A stretch of DNA of 64,000 nucleotides from Petrosia ficiformis (taxonomy: Eukaryota; Porifera; Demospongiae; Haplosclerida; Petrosiidae): NCBI GenBank assembly GCA_947044365.1, contig OX345636.1:45075037-45139036 (forward strand), given 5' to 3'. This document shows positions 24,064-34,989 of this stretch, one piece after another; the first letter of the stretch is position 1, and each line of letters opens with the position of its first letter. The translations under genes and the position numbers were made by a program. The notes under the pieces are model-generated. The model had not been told where the DNA came from, searched no databases, and worked only from the letters and a program-made list of their open reading frames with translations.

Positions 24064-26118
24064 TTAAATGTAAATCTTTCTTTTAACAGGGCAAATGACA
24101 TATACGTTTTCATGATTAACTGCATGAGTACACACAACTACTTGATTTTTAATTCTGTTAACAGGGATAAATGTAGCAGGGCCGAAAGGCTCATATAAAT
24201 CTCTAGGCCACACTTCGTATGGTTCACCAAAGTAATTCTTGTAAGCAGAAACCTCCTGTAACCAGTGAACACTAGCCATCTGTACAAGTTGATGGGAACC
24301 TTGAAGCTGAAGCTTTTGTTGAAAGAAGTATTGAATGATCCCAAAACGTGAACTAGAATTGCTTTTGTCAATTTCTCCTCCAGACTTTACCCAGTAAGCT
24401 TGTATATAGCAACATCTATCGGTTCTACATGGATAATAAATTCTACACGATGGAAGTATGGCAACAAAGACAGTTGAGAAAATCTAGAACCATGCTCCTG
24501 TTCTATTTTATTTCTTTCAGCTTGAGTTTTTGCTCTTAACCACATACCACCAAATTTTTTGTGATCAGAATGTTTGCGCTTTGTATATGAAGTGAAACCT
24601 ACGCTATCAATTTTCTTCCATTTTTTAATGTACGAAAACTTCTTACAGCAGTATGAGCAAGCATGTGATGAAGAGTGACCAAGAAATCCTCCAATCTTAG
24701 TAGCAGCTGGCCTATCACAAGCAACACAAATGAGAGCTACATATGAATTACTTCCTTCTATAACTATTCCATCCTCCCACAAGTCAAAAAGTTCATCAGT
24801 CATTGGTTTAAGATAAGAGTTCATTACCAAAGTTGGCTCATCTGGTCCAGGAATTATCCCAATTATCAATAAGTTCTCGGGTTTAAAACGGATAGTTCTT
24901 GGTAAATTTAAAACCACGCCATACATAACACCAACCTATACTGGGTTCTGTCGAATGGGGGAAACCAGTCACAGTTTAACATCAAACCAATATTATAACT
25001 TGCTGTCTTGAAAAATAAACTACCATCTTTTCCTTTAAAGCTCTTCCATACTTTACCATCGTATACATCAGCTAGTGAATTTGGTGGAACAATTCTTGAT
25101 TTCCAATGTTGACATAACTGCCACATGCCTGGTCGATTGAGTAATTGAACAACGAATCTTTGAGTTTCTTATAACAATATACTTTTAAGGGATAGTACTC
25201 TGTCTTTCCATTGGATAGTACAACCTTTTTAAGCAAATTATGCCCACATGGCTTTCTCATAGACATTTGAGGATGTTGTGGAAACTTGACATATGAACAT
25301 TTTTTATCTAATGTCCTTCTGGAGGAGTTCAAAAGACAATCATCATATGTGTAAAGTGAATCACAAGATGGGCATACAAAAAACTTCATGAAACTGTCCT
25401 TTTCCAGTTTGAAGTACTTTCTAACCATGTATAATGATGTTGGAAACACAGTTGCAAGTGCTATAAGAAATGGAGCATATGGGCTTAGCTGTTGAAGCAC
25501 ATAATGAATAAATCCAATTAAACTGTGTAACGCATTTGCTGAAATACCACAAGTAGCAGCCCAAAGTAGTAAATACAGCAACATCCATCTTGTGAATGTG
25601 CTTACTGTGGATTCAATTTCTTCTTGACGTTCATATTCTTCATTGAAATCTGTTCCAAAATCTCTTTCCGAAACATGTGGCCATAACTCTTCTTCGTCAT
25701 CAGATATAGATGTGCCAGTGAATTCAACACTACTGATTCCTTTGTCACAGCTGTCATCATTTTCTAATCCCATACTAGTATGTAAGTCTAAATGGTTACA
25801 AACAAAAAAAGACGGTTCCGAGTAAGTTCATATATATATATAGTAATTGAGTCATGCATGTTGGGTAAGGCTTCATCTGGTGTGCTTATGTTACACTCTT
25901 CATACTGATATATAAAAAAAAATACTCACTGTCAAAGTCATCAACATTCAGATGACTATGACCCGTTGCTGAAAGACTTTCATCGTCACTGCTGAATCTA
26001 CATCTCTTGTCCATATCCGAATGGCTTCATTGTAGTAAGTACTTTTATGCCGCTTGAACACCTTACTAGACAAATACTGATTGCAATGGCCACAACGCTT
26101 TCGAGTTCCACTTTCCAT
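24064..26118 (-). pseudogene. tnp2-type transposase of the CMC element, multiply frameshifted
   Basis: Exon 1 runs from ATG 26118 to donor at 25929 (MESGTRKRCGHCNQYLSS, a Cys-rich start; a frameshift follows near YYNEAI). Exon 2 starts near 25774. Its blocks in order are FFVCPSCDSLYTYDDC, KPCGHNLLKK, LLNRPGMWQLCQHW, ADVYDGKVWKSF, MLNCDWFPPF, GVVLNLPRTIRFKPEN, IIGIIPGPDEP, and CDRPAATKIGGFLGHSSSHACSYC, all hallmarks of the tnp2 family. The C-terminal WLQEVSAYKNYFGEPYEVW and ATFIPVNRI blocks end at 24064. Frame changes near 25140, 24945 and 24390, and a missing middle part, show that it is inactive. Confidence 0.8.
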
Positions 26119-26224
26119 GATTCAACAGTGGGTGTGGAATAAATTTCCATGCACGTGACATGACACATGTTTGACTGAAAAAGATCCAACTGTCTCTGTA
26201 TAGTCAGTCACAACTCTCATTCTC
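26119..26224. promoter_or_regulatory. Shared divergent promoter region of the CMC element
   Basis: About 106 bp separate the transposase ATG (minus, 26118) from the ATG of the second gene (plus, 26225). A CACGTGAC motif lies at 26152. It probably drives both genes; inferred from the layout. Confidence 0.4.
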
Positions 26225-27256
26225 ATGGCGCAAAATACGGAGAGTTTAACTGGGCTTCGCCCAAATCGAATAACTAATAGAGGCCTTTCTCCTAGAACTA
26301 CTACTTACAGCAGGCCAAGTCCTCCAATAACGCGCACTGGCACACCAACACCTCGGTCACCAGTTTGCACACCAACACCAGCTGGTAGAGCAACTTCAGC
26401 GGGCAGAACACCATCAAACTCAGGCAATCAAATTTCTTTGTTACTAGAAAGTAACAAAAGATTGAAGAAACTCTCAAAGAAATTCAAGCCAATCATGTTG
26501 ACCGTACGCCAGCCAAGCACAGAGAAAGAGTGCCCAAAGAGCTTTCTGTATGTTAATTGTTATTCACTTTAATTTCAATGATTACAAATTCATTATTAGG
26601 GCTTGCTTCATGAAGTCTATTGACAGCTTTGTGAACAGGAAGAACCACAAGAGTGGGATCTCACAACAAGGTATTTAATCTACCTTCAGTTTTTGACTTG
26701 ATAGTTTACTTGCTGTTTTGTCAATTTTGTAGTTTTGATGCAAATGGAGCTGTCAATGCTCAGATACTGAGCAACTTACAAGCTGTGCAAACTAACACTG
26801 ATTATAATCCACTGATTATAAGACGTAAGTTTCTCAGTTCAGTTTTGTCATTTTATCCCCAGTTATTTTGCAAAATATATATAATAGGTGCAATGAGGAT
26901 ATATTTTCAAACTCTGAAAGCAAAAGAAGCAAGAAAATCAAATGGAAAACAAACGGGAACTATTTCAAAACAAAGGAGACGTCAAAGAATGATTAATGTG
27001 AGTTTGCTCTAATTATAATGCGGCTCTGATAACTATTACAGAAACTAATTTAATTTTTTTAGAAAGCTAATTCAAGAAAACGAGCCCTTAATCAATCCAT
27101 CACCCGTGATGAACAGACCAAGAAAAATTTACTTAGTGTATTAAAACCAGACTATATGTCATCAGATGAGTCAGTTATCATTTCTGATGCCAAGGCTGAT
27201 GAAAATGCATTGTCATATGCAGCAGTGGCGGAGTGACGAATTTCAGTCGTATATTG
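26225..27256 (+). pseudogene. Second gene of the CMC element, five exons before the gypsy insertion
   Basis: Accessory protein of unknown function. Exon 1 from ATG 26225 is Pro/Thr/Arg-rich (SPRTTTYSRPSPP), and its best continuation after a frame change is a helical KIEETLKEIQANHVDRTP block. Exon 2 (about 26599-26670) reads GLLHEVY, stop, QLCEQEEPQEWDL. Exon 3 (26732-26822) reads DANGAVNAQILSNLQAVQTN. Exon 4 (26889-26999) is Lys/Arg-rich, QTLKAKEARKSNGKQ. Exon 5 (from 27062) reads KANSRKRALNQSITRDEQTK, then MSSDESVIISDAKADENA. Splice sites fit GT-AG. The last exon resumes at 32214 beyond the gypsy element. The basic middle suggests nucleic-acid binding; the role is not known. Confidence 0.55.
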
Positions 27257-27260
27257 ATAG

Positions 27261-27424
27261 TGTAACAATGGACATTGTTAGTATTATAAGTGTTACATGA
27301 TTATAGTTGTTCTTTTTGTAATCCTATATAATGTTGTCTGTCTAATTGTCTCATCCTGTCTGTCTATATAAACCCTTACAAATTATTATCCAAGAGAGTT
27401 AATATCTCCACAAGTCTTGTTACA
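27261..27424 (+). repeat. 5' LTR
   Basis: Starts TGTAACAATGGACATTGTTAG and ends TCTTGTTACA. It contains a TATATAAAC TATA-like box at 27365-27373. Confidence 0.92.
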
Positions 27425-27442
27425 TTGGTGGCAGAGGTGGGA
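27425..27442 (+). promoter_or_regulatory. tRNA primer-binding site
   Basis: TTGGTGGCAGAGGTGGGA directly follows the LTR. It is close to the complement of the 3' end of an animal tRNA-Leu (CCCACCnCTGCCACCA), so Leu priming is likely. Confidence 0.6.
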
Positions 27443-30400
27443 TGGCAGTTCAAGCATACGTCAAAGCTCCAAAACCTTATGCTGTTGGAAGTGACTTCTC
27501 CCTCTGGGTGAAGCAGTTTGAGTCTTACGCCAAAGCTGTTAAGGTTGCAGATGAGCAGATATCAGATGCTCTGTTGTCCTTGTTAGATGATAGTGCTTGC
27601 TGGGTTTAACCGAAGAACAAGTTAGGGATTATAAACAACTAGTGGGAGCACTGAAAAAACGTTTTGCCCCAACTACTGGTGAAGCTGAACTCCGCTTTCA
27701 GTTTGGACAAAGGTGCCAAAAACCTTCTGAATCATTCGATGAATTTGTTGATGCTATTGTCGATCTGGTGAACCGTGCGTATCCCGAAATGGAAGCGGGA
27801 ACAAGGATGAACTTAGTCAGGGATCGCTTCATTGCGGGCGTGAGAGCTGATTTCATTCAAGAAAGACTACTACAACAAGCCCCCATTTCCCTAGATGAAG
27901 CACGTCGAATAGCAAAGGAGTTGTATGCTGCAAGGGCTGCTAGAAAGCGTATGCAGACTTCTGCTACAGAAATATACAATTTATCTACGTCCAGTGACCA
28001 AGAAGAGATTAAACCAAGTGGAGTAGCAGTCATATCTACCAACGTCGAACTACAACATGCCGTCCAAAGAAATACGGAGATATTAGAACAACTGGGTAGA
28101 CAGATTAAACTACTGCAGACCAATAGACCAATGGTCCCGGTGCGATATTCGGCCAAGCAAGTAAGATGCTGGATTTGTGGCAAACTTGGACACATAAAAA
28201 GGAACTGCACAGCACGAATGACAGGAGGTAGCAACAGTATCTCTGAGGGAGCAGTTTATGTGTCAGGGATCATAAATGATAAAGAAACAAAAATACTAGT
28301 GGACACAGGATCTGCTGTTACTATTGTAAATAAATCTTTCTTGGAATTGCCCAAAGAGACTGAATTGAATCAATCAGTATCTACACCAGTCGTGGTTGCA
28401 AACGGCCAGCCTCTATCCATCCTGGGAGTAATGCCAGTAAGCATATCAATTGCTGGAATAAAATATAACCATGAAGCAATGATCACTAATGATATTACTC
28501 ATGACTGTTTATTGGGAACTGATTTCCTGATTCCACATGCTTGTACTATTGATCTAAAGCAACATCGACTTCTAATTGGTAACAAGTCAACTGAACTCAT
28601 TACTACTGAACAAGCCATGCAGAGTAAAAAAAAAGTATGCCATATTTCACTTTCATCTATCACGGTAATTCGTGATAGAGAAGAAAAGCTGCTATGGGCT
28701 GAAGTTCGTCACCCTGAAGGAGAGCAAGTCAGTTATCCTGGTGTTGTAGAACCAAGGGAGGAGGTCTTAAGTAAACATCCAATAATGGTTGCTAGAGTAC
28801 TAGCTATCCCAGGTGAGGATAAATTGATCCCTATTAGAATTACGAATCTAACTGTGTTACCTATTACATTGTATAAGGGTCAGACCAATGGTAATTTTTG
28901 CCCATTTTTACATTATTCAGAGAAATCACAAGAATGTTTCTACCAGGAAGTCTGTTCTGTTGAGACAACCAAAATCAATGTTGATCATCCACCCAAGCAA
29001 CCCACACTAAAGGAACTAAAGATTCCTGTTGAAGGGCTAACGATAGATCAGATTGAAAAATTAAAAAATCTGATACGGGATTTTCCAACCATCTTTTCTC
29101 AAGGAAAACATGATCTTGGTCGAACTAACCTGACTTATCATTATATTGATACTGGCTCGGCTGCTCCTATTAAGCAGATGCCTCGTAGGTTACCATTACA
29201 TAAGAAGCAAGTTGTGGGAAAGCTGATCAGTGAAATGCAAAGTCAAGGGATAATACAACCTTCAAAGTCTCCATGGGCATCTCCTATTGTCTTAGTGAAA
29301 AAGAAGAATGGGTCTATAAGGTTCTGTATCGATTATAGGAAATTGAATAAAGAAACAAAAAAAGACTCATATCCATTACCTCGTGTTGATGACCTGCTTG
29401 ATGACCTAGCTGATGCCAAGTGGTTTTCTACAATAGACTTAGCTAGTGGATACTGGCAGGTGGAAGTCAGTCCAGAAGATCAAGAAAAAACGGCCTTCAC
29501 TACTCCTCATGGGCTTTATCAGTTTAAAGTTATGCCATTTGGGCTATGTAATGCTCCCAGCACCTTCCAACGGCTGATGGAGTTGGTTTTAGCTGGTCTA
29601 CGATGGGACACGTGCTTAGCATACCTAGATGATATCATTGTATTTGGTCGTACATTTCCAGAACATCTTGAACGACTTTATGAAGTATTTAGCCGACTTC
29701 AGCAAGCTAACCTTAAGATCAATTCCCAGAAGTGTCAATTTTTCAGAAAGAGTGTTACATTTCTGGGACATAAAGTCTCCCACGAGGGAATTAGCACTGA
29801 CCCTGAAAAGACCAATTCTATCCGGAATTGGCCAATTCCAACAGATACCCATGAACTTAAAAGCTTTCTTGGGTTGGCTTCATATTACAGGCGTTTTATA
29901 CCAAATTTTGCTGAAATTACTGCGCCCATGGCTCAGTTAACTCAGAAGAAGGAAATTGTATGGACAGAAGAATGCATCCGGTCATTTGAAACTATCAAAA
30001 AGAAATTAACGAATGCCCCTGTCTTAGGATTCCCCAGTCAGTCTGAAAAATTCTACCTAGATACCGACGCCAGTAATAATTCAATAGGTGCTGTACTATC
30101 ACAAATCCAGAATGGCCAGGAGAAGGTGATTGCATATGGCAGTCGTACTCTAACAAAAGCAGAGAAAAATTATTCAGTAACAAGAAAAGAGTTGCTAGCA
30201 CTAGTGTATTTTATGCAACATTTTCGTTATTATTTACTAGGAAGACCATTTGTGGCTCGTACAGACCATGCTGCCCTACAATGGATACAAGGGTTTAAAC
30301 ATCCAGAGGGACAACTAGCAAGATGGCTCGAACAGCTACAAGAATTCGAGTTCAAATGCGAATATCGTCCAGGGAAGACTCACCAAAATGCTGATGCTAT

Positions 30401-32009
30401 GTCCAGATGTCCAGTTAACCAACAGGAAAGAGGAAGCTATCAAACAGCAAACCTACAAATCATATCATCAGTCTCTCCCATCCCTTGCTACAATCCCCCT
30501 GAGATCAGAGATGCACAGTATGCTGATCCAACATTAAGACCAGTTTTTGATTGGTTTATGTCAGGAGCAAGACCCGCAACCCCTGAGGGTCTCCCAGCAC
30601 CAGTTCAAAGTCTCTGGGCAGAATGGAAGCAACTAGAGATGGATCCTAATACTGGTATCCTCTATCGCAAGTGGGAGTCGGACAACCGCGGCTTGCCCTC
30701 TCTACAGTTGATAGTACCACAACAGTGGACAGCTAAGATCATTCAGTCCTTACATAATGGTTGTGGTGGGGGACATTTGGGATTCTCCAGGACTTTATCA
30801 AAACTACAGGAAAGGTTTCATTGGTTTAAGATGAAGGATGATGTGGATAGATGGTGTAAGGAATGCCATTTATGTGCTAGTGGGAAATCACCTCCAAAAC
30901 ACAGGAGAGCACCATTGAAGACTAGCAAAGTTGGAAATCCGATGGAGAGAATTGCATTAGATATACTGGGGCCTCTACCAATCACTAGAGCGGGAAACAA
31001 GTATATCTTGGTAATAAGTGACTATTTCACTCGCTGGTCAGAAGCCTATGCTATACCAAACCAAGAAGCACCCACAGTAGCCAATAAACTGGTCAATGAA
31101 TGGATCTGTCGCTATGGAGCTCCCAATTCGATCCATACAGATCAAGGGAGGAACTTTGAATCACACCTCTTTTCAGAAATATGGGATCTATTGGACATAA
31201 AGAAAACACGAACATCACCTTACCATCCCCAGTCAGATGGCCTAGTAGAAAGAATGAACAGGACAATCTTAATGATGCTAACTGTTGTATTGGAAAAGCA
31301 TGAAGATTGGGAAATGTGTCTACCAACAGTCATGCTAGCATATCGAGCTAGTGTTCATGAAACTACTGGCTTCACTCCATTCAAACTCATGTTTAGCAGA
31401 GAGATCCGGCTCCCAGTGGATGTTATGTTTGGAAGACCCCCAGATCACCCTGTTGGACATTCCCATTATGTCAATAAACTACGAGAAGGGATGGAAAGAA
31501 TTTTTAGTCAAGTCCGTGAAAAGACGAAAGTAGCCCAAAAGCGTCAAAAGGATCACTATGATTCTCGCGTATTTGGAGGAAGGTACAAGATTGGAGACAA
31601 AGTATGGCTATATTTACCTGTTACTTGTAAGGGTCAATCTCGTAAGTTCCTTCGTCCCTGGAAAGGACCATATACAATTTTAGATGTTTTGTCTGATGTG
31701 ACATATAGAATTCAATTAGATGAGCTAAAGGAAGGACAAAAGAAACGCCAGTCAGTTGTCCACTTTAATAGATTAAAACCATGTTACTCAAGAAGTTCTA
31801 CAAAGTCAATCGAGCACAACTCTGATGGAGGACATTACAGTGATCCAGATGACACTGATGAGGAAGTACTGGTTCCAATCCCAGCTAGTACTGATAATGA
31901 CACAAGTGCATTGACTGATCAAGTGAGAAACACAAACACTCGCGGTGGTCAATACTGGAGTGGGCGCCTCAGAAGTAATGTACGACAACCCAATCGATTG
32001 ACATTCTGA
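27442..32009 (+). pseudogene. gag-pol polyprotein of the gypsy element, one frameshift near the start
   Basis: Gag begins at ATG 27442 (MAVQAYVKAPKPYAVGSDF) and goes out of frame near 27590; from 27597 one frame of 1470 codons stays open to TGA at 32009. Positions below count from 27597: gag core 1-130; CCHC knuckle CWICGKLGHIKRNC 191-204; protease DTGS at 236; RT from about 530 with YLDD at 676-679; RNase H LDTDAS near 821; integrase zinc motif HNGCGGGH (1053) with CKECHLC; catalytic Asp 1122, Asp 1182 and Glu 1218; GPY/F-type module RPWKGPYTIL near 1354. Gag and pol are fused in one frame with no internal shift. All enzyme motifs are intact; the gag lesion is the only break seen. Confidence 0.9.
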
Positions 32010-32038
32010 AAACAGTAAAGACTTTTGGAAGAGGGCAG

Positions 32039-32209
32039 TGTAACAATGGACATTGTTAGTATTATAAGTGTTACATGATTATAGTTGTTCTTTTTGTAAT
32101 CCTATATAATGTTGTCTGTCTAATTGTCTCATCCTGTCTGTCTATATAAACCCTTGCAAATTATTATTAAAGAGAGTTAATATCTCCAATTCAATCAAGT
32201 CTTGTTACA
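32039..32209 (+). repeat. 3' LTR
   Basis: Starts TGTAACAATGG after the purine tract and ends CTTGTTACA before ATAG. It is 7 bp longer than the 5' LTR. Confidence 0.92.
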
Positions 32210-32213
32210 ATAG

Positions 32214-32345
32214 TTTGGATAGAAAAGTTGCTCGTCGTCGCACAGCAAGAGCTATGTCCATGGTGCTTCCCAAGAAACAGGCAGTCCTTCATCTCGAGAA
32301 GTTCCTATTGATTGCCCAGATTGGGCAAAAACATTGTTTGATTAG
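32214..32345 (+). pseudogene. Last exon of the CMC second gene, resumed after gypsy
   Basis: Joining across the ATAG duplication gives FQSYIDS followed by LDRKVARRRTARAMSMVLP. The frame then needs one change to read SSREVPIDCPDW. It shows that the gypsy element landed in this exon. Confidence 0.5.
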
Positions 32346-32581
32346 ATTGAGTTTTAGATTAATTTTGATAAAAGTGTTACATTTAATGGCAATCAACTTA
32401 GGGCTAGTTAGTAAAGCAATATCAAAACTGCACTTTACCACATTTGTTCAAGGTTACACCTGTAGTAAATGTATTGTGAGATTATGCATCAAACATGAGC
32501 AAATGTGATCAAACTGTACATTTGATACATATTTCCATTATCAATCATTAAGAATCAAATCATCAATTTCTTCCAGTGTTG

Positions 32582-33533
32582 CTACCATTGTGTCACATGT
32601 TCGTCGGTCACAAAGTGCAACTGAAATACTAGATGGAGAAAGGAGATTACAAGCCAAGAATGCTACACGATTAAAAAGTATTATGTCAATTCTGAGAGTT
32701 TCTGAAGATAAATTGAGATTACTGGATACTGCTCATCTAACAGCCCATGAGAGAAAAATTTTGGAAGACCTTGTAGGAATCTTATCTCCCTTTCAAGAGG
32801 CAACCGACTTTACTCAAGGTGCTAATATAGTTACATCTAGTTTTGTCATACCCTGTATTCGAGGACTCAAGAAATCACTTGAAACTCTGTCAGTGACATT
32901 TAATTCAAGAATGGTTACTGCACTTACTGATTCTCTTCAAATAAGAATGACCAAATATGAGAGCCGAGAGCTGTTCATGCTTGCTAGTACCTTGGATCCT
33001 AGATTTAAGTTAAAATGGTGAATTGGTGATGACGAACAGGAGAAGGTAAAATCCATTCTACTTCAAAAGGCACACTGTTCACAAGACATATCCATGGATG
33101 TCACTACTACACAAGAACAAGAAGTACCTCAACCTCAAGTGGTTGAAATTGCTACTACGTCTTCTGAACCACTTTCCAAAAAAAGAAAGCAGGAACCTAG
33201 CAAGCTACTAAGCTACTTATTTAGTGATGAAGATAACTTACCACCCAGCCAGCACAATTTCGAATTCACTCGAAGCTGAAATTTTCAATGTATATCTCTG
33301 AGCCATGTTTACCAGAACAAGGAGATCCTTTGGCTTTTTGGAAGGAGCATTCAACTATTTATCCAAAGATTGCCAAGCTGGCTTGCCCCTATCTTTCTAT
33401 ACCTGCTTCATCAGGGCCAGTAGAAAGGCTTTTTAGTATTGGGGGAAAATTTTTCAGGCCAGAAAGGTGTAGACTATCAGACTCTGTCTTTGAAAAACTA
33501 ATGAACATTAAATGCAATGGTCATTTGGTTTGA
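32582..33533 (+). pseudogene. hAT transposase, C-terminal half
   Basis: Resumes right after the CMC element with ATIVSHVRRSQSATEILDGE and KNATRLKS (the usual Trp is Leu). Then come the EATDFTQG block, TLDPRFKLKW, a stop, an acidic/basic linker (SKKRKQEPSKLLSYLFSDED), another stop and frame change near 33280, and the dimerisation block DPLAFWKEH, PCLSIPASSGPVERLFS-type sequence and MNIKCNGHLV. The end at 33533 is the natural stop. At least two breaks. Confidence 0.8.
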
Positions 33534-33564
33534 AATTGATTATTGATGATACATTGTACATTGC

Positions 33565-33740
33565 ATTATATATAATTGTAATAGAAGTAATAGTAATGGA
33601 AGAATTTCTTATGTAATAGTAATAGTAATATATTACATTTTTTGCTTATGTGGCACAGTAATAGTAATAGTAACAGTAAAATGTTTTTATGTAATAGTAA
33701 TAGTAATATATTACATTTGCATATGAGCCAACAGTAATAG
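33565..33740. repeat. (GTAATA)n-type array, right
   Basis: Runs of AGTAATAGTAATAG broken by two copies of GTAATATATTACATTT (a short palindrome). It is the same type as the array at 22280. Confidence 0.8.
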
Positions 33741-33743
33741 TAA

Positions 33744-34213
33744 AATAATAAAAAAACAATTTCAATAAAAGTGAAAGAAGATGTAGGGATGCCAAAACCC
33801 AAAAAGCATGCAAACAAGGTTGGGAAGCTAACATAGGACCCGAAATTAAACAAACCACTTCCATATAACCCTACATAAGTACTTACACTAGTACTGCTAT
33901 AAAACAAAATACAAAGATCTGTACTTATGTAGGGTTATATGGAAGTGGTTTGTTTAATTTTGGGTCCTATGTTAGCTTCCCAACCTTGTTTGCATGCTTT
34001 TGGGGTTTTGGCATCCCTACATCTTCTTTCACTTTTATTGAAATTGTTTTTTTATTATTCTTGTTTCCATTGTTTTTTTTGAATATTTTTTTGTAGATTA
34101 CATAAAGAATCATACATAATTATATTCATTAAAATTTGTTCATCAATTTTACTTACAGATGATGTCTATTCTCTATTTCACTTACAGCACTGTCTGCAGT
34201 CCTAGTGAGTGTC
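33744..34213 (-). mobile_element. Foldback element, truncated copy
   Basis: A hairpin at 33744-34063 has arms of about 135 bp (GATGTAGGGATGCCAAAACC and its complement). It is followed by the part shared with 46740-46950 (CTTACAGATGATGT) up to 34213, where the LINE starts. The rest of the element is missing. Confidence 0.75.
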
Positions 34214-34263
34214 ACAAGGAATCGTGTTCCTGCAATGAAGACACTGGATGTACCAGTTGACTG

Positions 34264-34581
34264 ATGGCACGTGAACATTCCTCAGTAGGGAGTCAGTTAG
34301 ACCGACAAACAGGTTTGGGTTCTGGTAATCAGCCTTCTGATTGCCCATACTGCGGCAAACATTTTAAATATGCTCGCAATATTCAACGTCATGTTGAAAA
34401 TTCATGCAAGTTGGCCCCTAAGGACACACAGGTTGCACCAGTTGCCTCAATATCCCCGTATATTGATTCACTCGAATCTCAATCACTTGCCAGGGAGACA
34501 CTACATACATCTGAGGGAATTGATTGTCCACACTGTAACACACATCTAAAGCAATCCCCAAGGGAAAAGGAGCTTAGGTAA
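34264..34581 (+). pseudogene. LINE N-terminal zinc-finger part
   Basis: CPYCGKHFKYARNIQRHVENSC is a C2H2-type finger (C-x2-C-x12-H-x4-C). A second start, CPHCNTHLK, follows. The frame stops at 34581 in sequence that seems rearranged. Such N-terminal fingers bind target DNA in R2-like elements (family knowledge). Confidence 0.6.
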
Positions 34582-34989
34582 GCGCCTGAGATCTGTATAA
34601 TCATTATTGGCATACTGCCGAGCATCGGAATGAACTAGAACCTGATGCTCACCCTCAGCACTGTGCGTGATAAGCTGGCATTCATCAGGTGAGGTTGACT
34701 TACTGAGGAAGATGTCCTCAGGCAACGAAACAGGTTGTTCAATCATAACAGATCCATCAGGTTCTACAAAGAGGACTCAGACAGCAACTCAGACTGGAGA
34801 GAAATTGGCTTTGGAACAGATGGTGGGAGACTTTGTGCCTGAGATCTTGTAAGAGGACCTCTGTTCCTAGGTGCTTGTACAGGCAAAACAAGTGGCTTAG
34901 TGACTCCTTTTTGAGAGTCATCATATGCTGCAACACGACATGAACGCAAATGCCTCCTGCTAATAGTAAGGAGTAGCTTAAGATAGATA

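Larger units (their letters stand above)
27261..32209 (+). mobile_element. Ty3/gypsy LTR retrotransposon
   Basis: LTRs 27261-27424 (164 bp) and 32039-32209 (171 bp) begin TGTAACA and end TGTTACA. They are nearly identical except for a 7-bp ATTCAAT indel near the 3' end and a few substitutions, so the insertion is young. ATAG is duplicated at 27257-27260 and 32210-32213. A primer-binding site follows the 5' LTR, and a purine tract (GGAAGAGGGCAG) precedes the 3' LTR. Internal order gag, protease, RT, RNase H, integrase is that of Ty3/gypsy. Confidence 0.93.
23546..32578 (-). mobile_element. CMC/EnSpm (CACTG) DNA transposon
   Basis: Left end CACTGCATGAAAT and right end (reverse complement) CACTGGAAGAAAT agree at 11 of 13 bases. 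The flanking trinucleotide TTG is duplicated at 23543-23545 and 32579-32581, as expected for CMC elements. It contains a tnp2-type transposase on the minus strand and a divergent second gene on plus. It is inserted in the hAT transposase frame and is itself split by the gypsy element at 27261. Native length without gypsy is about 4.1 kb. Confidence 0.85.
22271..33740 (+). mobile_element. hAT (ZBED-type) DNA transposon, split and rearranged
   Basis: Two transposase halves (22764-23545 and 32582-33533) are separated by a CMC/EnSpm element. Across the insertion the frame runs GKV then ATIVSHV after removing one copy of the TTG duplication, so it was one gene. GTAATAG-rich arrays lie at 22280-22500 and 33565-33740. 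The left end is inverted (see the BED exon entry). I could not define terminal repeats or an 8-bp target duplication, so the outer limits are approximate; the left limit is where homology to unit C stops. Confidence 0.7.

Noticed and set aside
22280..33740. GTAATAG arrays as terminal inverted repeats of the hAT
   Set aside because: Both arrays have the same orientation on plus, so they are not inverted; they appear to be simple repeats, one probably intronic.
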